Below are positions 1 through 6,589 of a stretch of 28,627 nt of DNA, piece after piece. Within the stretch, counting starts at the first letter, position 1. Every line of letters starts with the position of its first letter. The position numbers and the translations under genes are program-made. Source of the stretch: DATHGT01 sp035317605 (GTDB lineage Bacteria; Methylomirabilota; Methylomirabilia; Rokubacteriales; CSP1-6); assembly GCA_035317605.1 (NCBI GenBank), contig DATHGT010000390.1, positions 1 through 28,627 on the forward strand. Direction: 5' to 3'. The notes under the pieces are model-generated. The model saw nothing but the letters and a program-made list of their open reading frames with translations. It was not told the DNA's origin and did not search any database.

Positions 1-303
1 GCGCTCCAGGAGTGCGGGCGGCGGCTCGGCGTGTTCCTGCGCCGGCGCGAGCGGGCCAAGAGCGAGTTCCGGCGGCGGAACATCTTCGAGCTGTACATCG
101 AAGAGGTCGTGGAGGCGTGCGCGCGCCTCAAGGGCGGCAAGCTGGCCAAGGACAAGCTGAAGAACCAGCTCCACAAGATCGCCATGAAGCGCACGGGCGG
201 CGCCCGCACCGACGAGATCCTCGGCGGCGACGCCGGTCCCGAGGGCCTGCCGCACTCGATCATCGTCACCGCGGACGGTCCGGAAGGGGAGACGCCGGCG
301 TGA
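1..303 (+). CDS. top6B: DNA topoisomerase VI subunit B, C-terminal fragment
   Basis: This is the last 100 codons of a gene that starts before the window. The open frame runs from base 1 to the TGA at 301-303. The visible tail is rich in Arg and Lys and includes RRNIFELYIEEV and KDKLKNQLHKIA, which match the C-terminal end of topoisomerase VI B subunits. The B subunit carries the GHKL ATPase and transducer of the type IIB topoisomerase that relaxes and decatenates DNA together with subunit A. The ATPase domain lies outside the window, so the call rests on this tail and on the overlapping subunit A gene. The GTGA overlap with the next gene indicates translational coupling and equal synthesis of the A2B2 partners. 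A GTG at 31 is internal and not a start. Confidence 0.85.
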   Translation, partial: ALQECGRRLGVFLRRRERAKSEFRRRNIFELYIEEVVEACARLKGGKLAKDKLKNQLHKIAMKRTGGARTDEILGGDAGPEGLPHSIIVTADGPEGETPA

Positions 304-1391
304 GCAAAACGGGAGCGGTCGAGAAGAAGCTGATCGGCGTGGCCGACACCGTGATCACGGCCGCCGAGAAGAGCAAGGATCCCACGCTCTCGATCCCCGT
401 GCGCAGCCTGGCCAACATCGACTTCAACGTCAAGCGCGGGATCATCGAGCTGGGCAAGCGCAGGCAGGCGCGCACGTTCTTCAACGTGGCCATGGCCAAG
501 AAGTTCATGCAGACGGTGCTGGTGGCCGACGCGCTGGCCGAGCTGCAGCGGGCCAACCTGACGACGTCCCTGCGCGAGATCTACTACCGCACCAAGCACA
601 CCATGAAGGGCTCGCACGAGAACACGTTCGACGGCCAGAACGAGTCCGACCCGCTGATCGAGGACCTGGAAGTCGCCCTCGCCGCGCTGCGCGAGGAGCT
701 GCACGTGCGCGCCGAGAACGCGGGCAGCGTGGTCGGGCCGCTCACGCTGGTCGACGACGGCGACCAGGTGAACTGTGCCCGCCTGGGCAAGGGCGGCTAC
801 TCGGTGCCGTCGATCGTGGAGCCCGAGTACATCCAGATCCGCCGCTGCACCGCGGACTTCGTGCTGCTGGTCGAGAAGGGCACGCAGTGGAATCGTCTCT
901 CGGAGGACAAGTTCTGGCGCCGCTACAACTGCGTGCTGCTGACCGGCAACGGTCAGCCGCCTCGCGGGGTGCGGCGGCTGGCCCGCCGGCTCCACGAGGA
1001 CTACAAGCTGCCCGTGTACGTGCTGGTCGACAACGATCCCTGGGGCTACTACATCTACTCCGTGGTCAAGCAGGGCTCGATCAACCTCGCCTTCGAGAGC
1101 GAGCGCATGGCCATCCCCCAGGCCAAGTTCATCGGGCTGTCCAGCGCCGATGCTGACGCCTACGGGCTGCCGCGCAACGTGGGGATCAAGCTCAACGACA
1201 AGGACGTGAGCCGGGCCAAGGAGCTCATGAAGTACCGATGGTTCCAGAAGAAGCCCTGGCAGGACGAGATCAAGCGGATGCTCGCGAGCGGGCTCAAGTA
1301 CGAGCTGGACGCGCTGGCCAACAAGGACTTCCGCTACCTGACCAAGACCTATCTGCCGCGCAAGCTCAAAGAACAAGAGTGGCTGGACTAG
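300..1391 (+). CDS. top6A: DNA topoisomerase VI subunit A (Spo11-like)
   Basis: This is the 363-residue DNA-cleaving subunit of topoisomerase VI. The N-terminal winged-helix (CAP-like) domain contains SLREIYYRTKH at residues 90-100; one of the adjacent Tyr95/Tyr96, most likely Tyr96, should be the catalytic tyrosine that forms the 5'-phosphotyrosyl link. The C-terminal Toprim domain shows the metal-binding Glu192 in LLVEKGTQWNRL and Asp244/Asp246 in LVDNDPWGYYIY, the family signature. The length matches archaeal homologues. The GTG start at 300 is chosen because it overlaps the subunit B stop by 4 nt and because the homology starts there; the same frame is open back to base 12, but that part is an out-of-frame reading of subunit B. 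Topoisomerase VI is typical of archaea and plants and scattered in bacteria. Confidence 0.95.
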   Translation: MSKTGAVEKKLIGVADTVITAAEKSKDPTLSIPVRSLANIDFNVKRGIIELGKRRQARTFFNVAMAKKFMQTVLVADALAELQRANLTTSLREIYYRTKHTMKGSHENTFDGQNESDPLIEDLEVALAALREELHVRAENAGSVVGPLTLVDDGDQVNCARLGKGGYSVPSIVEPEYIQIRRCTADFVLLVEKGTQWNRLSEDKFWRRYNCVLLTGNGQPPRGVRRLARRLHEDYKLPVYVLVDNDPWGYYIYSVVKQGSINLAFESERMAIPQAKFIGLSSADADAYGLPRNVGIKLNDKDVSRAKELMKYRWFQKKPWQDEIKRMLASGLKYELDALANKDFRYLTKTYLPRKLKEQEWLD

Positions 1392-1440
1392 CCGCTTGAC
1401 TCCGGCCCCGCGCGCGCGACGTCGTTCGCCTCACCGGCGG

Positions 1441-2088
1441 ATGCCGCGGGTGGTGCGCATCGTCCACGCGCGGCCTCGCCTGTTCGCCTCCATGGCCGTC
1501 GCGGTCACTGCCATGAGCGCGTTCGCCTTCGTCGCGGCGTGGCACCTGCCCGCTCGTCTGCTGGTGGGCTGGGATCTCGGCGTCGCGCTCTACCTGGTGC
1601 TGGCCTTTCACATGATCGCCGCCTCCACCATCGACGACATTCGCCGCCGCGCCGCCAGCGAGGACGAGGGGCAAGCCGCCATGCTGGTCCTCACCGTGGT
1701 GGCCGCGCTGGCGAGCCTGGCCGCGATCTTCGCCCTGCTGTCGGAGTCGGAGCGCAACGAGCGGCCCGTGACGTCGGCGCTGCTGGCCGTAGTCACCATC
1801 CTGCTCTCCTGGGCGTTCATCCACACGATCTTCGCGCTGCACTACGCCCACGAGTTCTACGACGAGACCGCTGGTGGAGGCCTGGCCTTCCCCGGCGACG
1901 AGAAGGAGCCCGACTACTGGGACTTCGTCTACTTCTCGTTCATCATCGGCATGACGTCGCAGGTGTCGGACGTGGGCATCGTCAGCAAGCAGATCCGACG
2001 CACCGCGACCGCCCACGGCGTCATCGCGTTCTTCTTCAACGCCGCGCTGCTCGCCCTCACGATCAACCTCGCGGCCAGCGCGATCTGA
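1441..2088 (+). CDS. DUF1345 family integral membrane protein
   Basis: This 215-residue membrane protein has about five hydrophobic segments, near residues 12-32, 38-55, 78-98, 113-133 and 190-212. The family hallmarks are visible: RLLVGWDLGVALYLVL in the first third, FALHYAHEFYD in the middle, and PDYWDFVYFSFIIGMTSQVSDV before the last helix. The motif HYAHEFY followed by an acidic loop and YWDF is characteristic of DUF1345, whose biochemical role is unknown. I start it at the ATG at 1441, just before the RPRLFASM segment where the family homology begins. An in-frame TTG at 1396, 4 nt after the top6A stop, would add 15 mostly Arg/Pro residues. It ends 29 nt from the convergent transporter gene. 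Confidence 0.85.
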   Translation: MPRVVRIVHARPRLFASMAVAVTAMSAFAFVAAWHLPARLLVGWDLGVALYLVLAFHMIAASTIDDIRRRAASEDEGQAAMLVLTVVAALASLAAIFALLSESERNERPVTSALLAVVTILLSWAFIHTIFALHYAHEFYDETAGGGLAFPGDEKEPDYWDFVYFSFIIGMTSQVSDVGIVSKQIRRTATAHGVIAFFFNAALLALTINLAASAI

Positions 2089-2117
2089 CGGCGCGGCGTT
2101 TGGCGCGCCGACCTGGC

Positions 2118-3560
2118 TTACCCGCTCGCGGCCTCGATGCGGCGGCCGCCGCGCAGGAGTGAGGCGACGAAGGCCATCCCCATGAGGATCAGGCAGAGCG
2201 CGTAGGTCGTGCGCATGGCGGCCACGAAGGGAGCGGCCAGGGCCGCGCTCGGGGTGGCGTCGGGAATGCCCGAGTAGCGGCGGAAGAGCGCGGTGAGCAG
2301 CACGCCGGCCAGCGAGATGCCGAGCAGCGATCCCAGACCGAACATCATCTGCACGAGCCCGGTGGCGAACCCGCGGTGTTCCCGCGGCACCGACGCGATG
2401 ATCGCCGTCTGGTTGGCCGTGTTGAAGAACCCCTGCCCGACGCCGGTGCAGATCAAGAGCAGGGTGGGCAGGATCCAGTGGGAGTCGACCTGCAGGACCA
2501 TGCCGACGACGAAGCCGATCATGGTCGCCAGGAGGCCGATGGAGGCGGGGATGCGCGGGCCGATGCGATCGGTCAGTCGACCGGACACGGGCGCCAGGCC
2601 GATGGTGAGGATGGGCGCGGAGAGGAAGAGCAGTCCCATGAACGACGGGGAGTGGTGCAGCACGTCCTGGATGTAGAAGGGCAGGAGGAACGAGAGCACG
2701 CTGCTGGTGATGGCGACGGCGAGCAGGCTCAACGCGCTGAACAGGAACATGCGGATCTTGAACAGCGCGAGGTTGACCACCGGGTTGGCCACGCGCCGCT
2801 CCTGCAGGACGAAGCCGGCCAGGGTGAGGGCCAGGGCCGCGCCCATGAAGCCCTTGCGCCCCATGCCGAGCGCGTCCGCGCTGCGCTGGTCGACGAGCAG
2901 GGTGAGGACGATGGTGAGGACGATGAGGAGGGCGGAGCCGACGTAGTCCACGGCCGGCGCGCGGCCGGCCGGCGCCACCGCGTCGCCCGATGGCCGCACC
3001 ACGCCGCCGCGGATTCGCATCGCGGTCAGGACGATGCCCACGACGCCCAGCGGAACGAGGAGGAAGAAGATCCAGCGCCAGTCCAGGAGGTCGATCACCA
3101 GTCCGCCGATGGGCGGCCCCAGCAGCAAGCCGCCGTGGAACGACATGGTCATGTACCCGTTGGCGCGGCCGGCGGCACGCTCCGGCATCGCTTCCATCGC
3201 GAGCACTCGCGTGGCCGACGAGATCATGGCCGAACCCACGCCCTGCACGAGGCGGAAGGCGATGAGCCACCCGACGGTGGGCGCCATCCCGCACAGGAAC
3301 GAGCTGACCGTCATGACCACGAAGCCCGCGCCGTAGATCCAGTGGCGGCCGTGGATGTCGCCGAGCCGCCCGAAGATCACCGAGAGACAGATGCCGGCGA
3401 GCTGGTAGGCGAGGAGCGCCCACGACACCGCGAGGATGTCGGCGTGCAAGGAGGCCGCGATGGTGGGCATCGACACGATGAAGATCCGGGTGGCGATGCC
3501 GGTGAAGAACTGCCCCATCATCGCGTTGACGAGGAGCAGCACGTCGGTGTGCTTGGTCAT
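2118..3560 (-). CDS. MFS multidrug efflux transporter, DHA2-like
   Basis: This 480-residue inner-membrane transporter of the major facilitator superfamily has roughly 14 predicted helices, as in the DHA2 (drug:H+ antiporter, 14 TMS) group. The motif A loop between helices 2 and 3 reads GRLGDIHGRHW, and the helix-4 region FRLVQGVGSAM and helix-5 region GPPIGGLVID fit motifs B and C of drug exporters. The mid-protein linker RIRGGVVRPSGDAVAPAGR separates the two halves. The substrate cannot be read from sequence; a proton-driven exporter of drugs or metabolites is the family expectation. The start ATG is at 3558-3560. It lies downstream of the alcohol dehydrogenase on the same strand, but two strong hairpins fill the gap, so co-transcription is uncertain. 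Confidence 0.88.
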   Translation of the reverse strand: MTKHTDVLLLVNAMMGQFFTGIATRIFIVSMPTIAASLHADILAVSWALLAYQLAGICLSVIFGRLGDIHGRHWIYGAGFVVMTVSSFLCGMAPTVGWLIAFRLVQGVGSAMISSATRVLAMEAMPERAAGRANGYMTMSFHGGLLLGPPIGGLVIDLLDWRWIFFLLVPLGVVGIVLTAMRIRGGVVRPSGDAVAPAGRAPAVDYVGSALLIVLTIVLTLLVDQRSADALGMGRKGFMGAALALTLAGFVLQERRVANPVVNLALFKIRMFLFSALSLLAVAITSSVLSFLLPFYIQDVLHHSPSFMGLLFLSAPILTIGLAPVSGRLTDRIGPRIPASIGLLATMIGFVVGMVLQVDSHWILPTLLLICTGVGQGFFNTANQTAIIASVPREHRGFATGLVQMMFGLGSLLGISLAGVLLTALFRRYSGIPDATPSAALAAPFVAAMRTTYALCLILMGMAFVASLLRGGRRIEAASG

Positions 3561-3576
3561 TTTCGCGAGAGACCGA

Positions 3577-3605
3577 GGGGCGCCCCGGCTTCGCCGGGGC
3601 GCCTC
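3577..3605 (-). terminator. GC-rich hairpin (possible terminator or attenuator)
   Basis: A near-perfect inverted repeat has a 13-bp stem (3577-3589 with 3593-3605, one G-T wobble) and a three-base loop. On the minus strand the apex reads GGCGAAGCC, an unusually stable triloop. It lies between the alcohol dehydrogenase stop and the transporter start on the same strand. There is no T-run, so intrinsic termination is not assured; it could also stabilise mRNA ends. Confidence 0.5.
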
Positions 3606-3613
3606 CGAGCCGC

Positions 3614-3649
3614 CATGGGGGGCTTGGGGGGCGCCCGAAGCCCCCCATG
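3614..3649 (-). terminator. 12-bp inverted repeat after the alcohol dehydrogenase gene
   Basis: CATGGGGGGCTT (3614-3625) and AAGCCCCCCATG (3638-3649) are perfect inverted repeats around a 12-nt loop. The repeat begins 4 nt after the alcohol dehydrogenase stop on the minus strand, a typical terminator position. It is followed by a second hairpin at 3577-3605. No T-run follows, so any termination would have to be of the tract-less type. Confidence 0.5.
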
Positions 3650-3653
3650 CCGG

Positions 3654-4751
3654 TTAGAACACGATCACGCCGCGGCCGACGGCGTCGGTGTCGATGTCCT
3701 CGTAGGCTCGGTTGATCTCGGCCAGCGAGTAGCGACGGGTCACGAGGCCGGAGACGTCCACGAGGCCGCGGCCGGCCCAGTCGGCGATGCGCGGCATGTC
3801 CTGGCGCGGATGGGCCGAGCCGTAGTAGCAGCCGGTGATGGTCTTCTCGCCGCGGGTGAGCACGACGGGCTCGATGGACGCGGTGTCGCCGACGGGCGCG
3901 ATCCCGACGATGACGGCGGTGCCGTGCTTGCGCAGCAGATCCACGGCCATCTTCGTGGTTGCGCCGCTGCCGTAGGCCTCGAACGCGAAGTGGGCGCCGC
4001 CGTCGGTGAGGGCTTGCACGCGGGCCACCGCGTTTTCCCGGCGCGCGTTGACGGTGTGGGTGGCGCCGAACTTCTTGGCGAAGGCGAGCGCGGCGTCCTT
4101 GACGTCCACCGCCACGATGGTGGTCGCGCCGGCCAGGCGCGCGCCCTGGAGCACGTTGAGGCCGACACCGCCGCAGCCGATGACCGCCACGCTGTCGCCG
4201 GGCTGCACGCGCGCGTTGAACACGGCCGCGCCGACGCCGGTGGTCACGCTGCAGCCGATCAGCGCCATCTCGGGAAAGCCGAGGGCGTCCGGCGCGGGGA
4301 TACAGCCCATCTCGGGGACGACCGCGTCCTCGGCAAAGCAGGCCACCTTGCCCATGTGGGCGCAGTCCTGGCCGGAGAGCGTGTGCAGGCGAGAGGTGTT
4401 GTCGTACAGCTTGCCGGTGGTGCGCGCGTGCTCGTCGCAGAGGTGCGGCCGGCCGCTCTCGCAGGAGTGGCAGTGGCCGCAGTTGGGCACGAAGCTCAGG
4501 ATCACCCGGTCGCCGGGCTTCACCTTGGTCACACCCTCGCCAACGCTTTGCACCGTGCCCGAGCCCTCATGGCCCAGCACGGCGGGCAGGGCGATGGTGG
4601 CCTCGCCCTTCTGGAAGTGCAGATCGCTGCGGCAGACGCCGGCCGCCCCGACCTTGATCAACACCTCTCCGCTCTTGGGCGGATCCAGCTCCACGGTCTC
4701 GATCGAGTACGGCTTGTTGACGTCATAAAGAACGGCGGCGGTGGTACGCAT
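3654..4751 (-). CDS. Zinc-dependent alcohol dehydrogenase (MDR, class III-like)
   Basis: This 365-residue medium-chain dehydrogenase oxidises alcohols or reduces aldehydes with NAD(P). The catalytic zinc ligands are Cys40 (AGVCRSD), His61-Glu62 (LGHEGSG) and probably Cys167 (IGCSVTTG). The structural zinc site is Cys91, Cys94, Cys97 and Cys105 in NCGHCHSCESGRPHLC. The Rossmann nucleotide-binding motif GCGGVG is at 192-197, and VAVDVK follows as the second strand, whose Asp favours NAD. The GCSVTTG segment and the overall layout match AdhC/class III-type enzymes. The start is the ATG at 4749-4751, preceded by GGAGGA at a good distance; the frame is open further upstream but that part has no homology. 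It is divergent from the nitrile hydratase operon. The substrate is unknown. Confidence 0.92.
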   Translation of the reverse strand: MRTTAAVLYDVNKPYSIETVELDPPKSGEVLIKVGAAGVCRSDLHFQKGEATIALPAVLGHEGSGTVQSVGEGVTKVKPGDRVILSFVPNCGHCHSCESGRPHLCDEHARTTGKLYDNTSRLHTLSGQDCAHMGKVACFAEDAVVPEMGCIPAPDALGFPEMALIGCSVTTGVGAAVFNARVQPGDSVAVIGCGGVGLNVLQGARLAGATTIVAVDVKDAALAFAKKFGATHTVNARRENAVARVQALTDGGAHFAFEAYGSGATTKMAVDLLRKHGTAVIVGIAPVGDTASIEPVVLTRGEKTITGCYYGSAHPRQDMPRIADWAGRGLVDVSGLVTRRYSLAEINRAYEDIDTDAVGRGVIVF

Positions 4752-4772
4752 GACCTTGTCCTCCAGTCGATG

Positions 4773-4817
4773 TCTCGGCTCCCCGGCGGTCAGGGGAAGG
4801 CGACAGCTTAGCCGAGA
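4773..4817. promoter_or_regulatory. Inverted repeat in the divergent adh/nitrile hydratase spacer
   Basis: TCTCGGCT (4773-4780) and AGCCGAGA (4810-4817) are perfect 8-bp inverted repeats 29 nt apart. A nested CCCC (4781-4784) and GGGG (4793-4796) could pair inside. The element lies in the 107-nt spacer between the two divergent start codons. It could be an operator or a leader structure; no promoter is clear enough to decide. Confidence 0.25.
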
Positions 4818-4858
4818 TTGGCGCGCGCGCAAAGCGGCCTCGCGCTACAGTAGGGCGC

Positions 4859-5485
4859 ATGAGCCCACACGACCACGACGACCACCACGGATCCGAGCTG
4901 TCGGAAGCCCAGCTCCGCGTGCGCGCCCTGGAGACGGTCCTCACCGAGAAGGGCTACGTCGATCCGGCCGTGCTCGACCTCATCGTCGAGCACTACGAGA
5001 CCAAGACCGGCCCCCACATCGGGGCCCGCGTGATCGCCAAGGCCTGGCTCGATCCCGGCTTCAGGAGCGCGTTTCTCGCCGATGCGAGCCAGGCCATCGC
5101 CGCGCTGGGGCTCACCAGTCGCGTGGGCGAGCACCTGATCGCGGTCGAGAACACGCCAGCGCGCCACAACATGGTCGTCTGCACGCTCTGCTCCTGCTAT
5201 CCGTGGGACGTGCTCGGTCTGCCCCCGGTCTGGTACAAGTCGGCGCCCTACCGGTCGCGGGCCGTCATGGACCCACGTGGAGTCCTCGCCGACTTCGGGG
5301 TCACGCTGCCCGCCGACACCGAGGTCCGCGTGTGGGACTCGACGGCCGAGACGCGCTTCGTGGTGCTGCCCATGCGACCGGCCGGCACCGACGGCTGGAG
5401 CGAGGAGCGGCTGGCCTCGCTGGTCACCCGCGACTCCATGATCGGCACGGGGCTTCCCAAGCGTCTGGAGGAGGCGGCGTCGTGA
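4859..5485 (+). CDS. nthA: Nitrile hydratase alpha subunit, cobalt type
   Basis: This 208-residue subunit holds the metal centre of nitrile hydratase, which hydrates nitriles to amides in the cytoplasm. The metal-binding claw is VCTLCSCYPW, with Cys108, Cys111, Ser112 and Cys113; Cys111 and Cys113 are the ones that become oxidised to sulfinic and sulfenic acids in the family. Thr at position 109 (CTLCSC rather than CSLCSC) marks the cobalt rather than iron type. The N-terminus is His/Asp rich (HDHDDHH), a possible metal-handling tail. SSDs typical of the family, such as RVIAKAWLDPGFR and the C-terminal DSMIGTGLPK, are present. It overlaps the beta gene by 4 nt (GTGA) and starts the alpha-beta-accessory operon. 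Confidence 0.96.
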   Translation: MSPHDHDDHHGSELSEAQLRVRALETVLTEKGYVDPAVLDLIVEHYETKTGPHIGARVIAKAWLDPGFRSAFLADASQAIAALGLTSRVGEHLIAVENTPARHNMVVCTLCSCYPWDVLGLPPVWYKSAPYRSRAVMDPRGVLADFGVTLPADTEVRVWDSTAETRFVVLPMRPAGTDGWSEERLASLVTRDSMIGTGLPKRLEEAAS

Positions 5486-6138
5486 ACGGCGTGCACGACA
5501 TGGGCGGCATGCACGGGTTCGGCCCCGTCGAGCCCGAGCTCGACGAGCCGTCCTTCCACGAGGCCTGGGAGGGGCGCGTCCTCGCCATGCAGCGCGCCAT
5601 GCGCTACACCCGGACCTTCAACATCGACATGTCACGCGCCGCCCAGGAGCGCTTGCCGGCACGGACCTACCTTTCGGTGTCGTACTACCATCGCTGGGCC
5701 CTGGGCCTGGAGCGCAACGCGCTCGAGCACGGGCTGATCGACGCCGACGAGCTCGCGGCCGGCCACGCCCTCCGTCCCGGCAAGCCGATCCCCCGGATGA
5801 CGAAGGACGACCTCGAGGGTTCGTTCACGCGCGGCGCGTTCGGACGGCCCACCGACACCACGCCGCGGTTCGCGCCCGGCGACCGCGTGCGCACGCGCAA
5901 CGTCAATCCGTCGACGCACACGCGCCTGCCGCGTTACGCGCGCGGCCGCATCGGCGTAGTCGAGGCGATTCGTGGCTGCCACGTGTATCCGGACTCGGTC
6001 ACCACCGGCGGCGGTGAGAATCCGCAGTGGCTCTACACGGTGGCGTTCGACGGCCGCGAGCTGTGGGGCGAGGACGCCGACCCGAAACTCACGGTGTCGA
6101 TCGAAGCCTTCGAGCCGTACCTGGTGGCGATCGGATGA
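5482..6138 (+). CDS. nthB: Nitrile hydratase beta subunit
   Basis: This 218-residue subunit pairs with alpha to form the nitrile hydratase active site. The N-terminus NGVHDMGGMHGFGPV is the family signature, followed by the helical region HRWALGLERNALEHGLI. The C-terminal SH3-like barrel shows FAPGDRVRTRN, TRLPRYARGRIGVVEAIRG and WLYTVAFDGRELWGE. The GTG start at 5482 is preceded by GGAGGAGG and overlaps the alpha stop; the longer open frame upstream is an out-of-frame reading of alpha. The beta stop overlaps the accessory gene start (ATGA). The gene order alpha-beta differs from the beta-alpha order of some cobalt-type operons but occurs in others. Confidence 0.96.
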   Translation: MNGVHDMGGMHGFGPVEPELDEPSFHEAWEGRVLAMQRAMRYTRTFNIDMSRAAQERLPARTYLSVSYYHRWALGLERNALEHGLIDADELAAGHALRPGKPIPRMTKDDLEGSFTRGAFGRPTDTTPRFAPGDRVRTRNVNPSTHTRLPRYARGRIGVVEAIRGCHVYPDSVTTGGGENPQWLYTVAFDGRELWGEDADPKLTVSIEAFEPYLVAIG

Positions 6139-6518
6139 CGCTCGATCCGGCCGCCGCCCGTCGCGCCACCGACGCCCTGCCCGGCATTCCGCGCGACGAC
6201 GGAGGTCCGGTGTTCCGCGAGCCGTGGGAGGCGCAAGCCTTCTCGATGGCGCTCGCGCTGCACCAGCGCGGGGTCTTCACCTGGCCCGAGTGGGCGTCCG
6301 CGCTGGCCGAGGAGATCAAGCGCGCTCAGGCCAACGGCGATCCCGACACCGGCACGACCTATTACAGCCACTGGCTCGCCACCCTGGAGCGCCTGGTGAC
6401 GGAGAAGGGCATCGCCAGCGAGCCGACCCTCGCGCGCTACCGCGACGCCTGGGACCGCGCCGCCGACCGCACCCCGCACGGCACCCCGATCGAGCTGAGA
6501 CCCGACGACTTCGCCTGA
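6135..6518 (+). CDS. Nitrile hydratase accessory/activator protein
   Basis: This 127-residue protein resembles the N-terminal part of nitrile hydratase beta subunits, as do the small P14K/NhlE-type activators. It shows PVFREPWEAQAFSMALALHQRGVFTWPEWASALAEEI and, later, YYSHWLATLERLVTEKG, both family features. In cobalt-type systems this protein forms a complex with the alpha subunit, delivers cobalt and assists cysteine oxidation before swapping with beta. The ATG at 6135 overlaps the beta stop by 4 nt, so it is the third gene of a coupled operon. It is followed by a strong hairpin at its own stop codon and converges on the amidase gene. Confidence 0.92.
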   Translation: MTLDPAAARRATDALPGIPRDDGGPVFREPWEAQAFSMALALHQRGVFTWPEWASALAEEIKRAQANGDPDTGTTYYSHWLATLERLVTEKGIASEPTLARYRDAWDRAADRTPHGTPIELRPDDFA

Positions 6519-6540
6519 GCGGGTTCGATCCCGCCCAGGC
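6513..6540. terminator. Hairpin at the end of the nitrile hydratase operon
   Basis: A stem of ten base pairs with one A-C mismatch joins 6513-6523 to 6530-6540 around the six-base loop TTCGAT. It includes the stop codon of the accessory gene and lies between two convergent genes, so it could end transcription from both sides. There is no T-run on either strand. Confidence 0.45.
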
Positions 6541-6589
6541 GAAGCGGTTCCCCTCTACTTCGCGCAGGTGCGTCGGGCCTCCGAGGCTG

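Noticed and set aside
12..299. N-terminal extension of topoisomerase VI subunit A
   Set aside because: The upstream part is the subunit B coding region read in another frame; homology begins at the GTG at 300.
1366..3648. Open frame of 760 codons on the - strand
   Set aside because: It overlaps the transporter in another frame and runs antisense to the DUF1345 gene. Its composition is Arg/Pro/His-rich and it shows no domain.
2376..4811. Long open frame of 811 codons on the + strand
   Set aside because: It lies antisense to the transporter and alcohol dehydrogenase genes and is rich in His, Arg, Gly and Asp, as GC-rich shadow frames are. No motif is seen.
6519..6534. tRNA T-arm-like sequence GCGGGTTCGATCCCGC
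   Set aside because: No acceptor, D or anticodon arms can be built around it, the stem register does not match a T-arm, and the upstream part codes for the nitrile hydratase accessory protein.
6526..6540. 15-nt sequence repeated at 12221-12235
   Set aside because: A single exact 15-mer shared within 28 kb of GC-rich DNA can arise by chance, and the contexts differ (end of an operon against upstream of nmrA).
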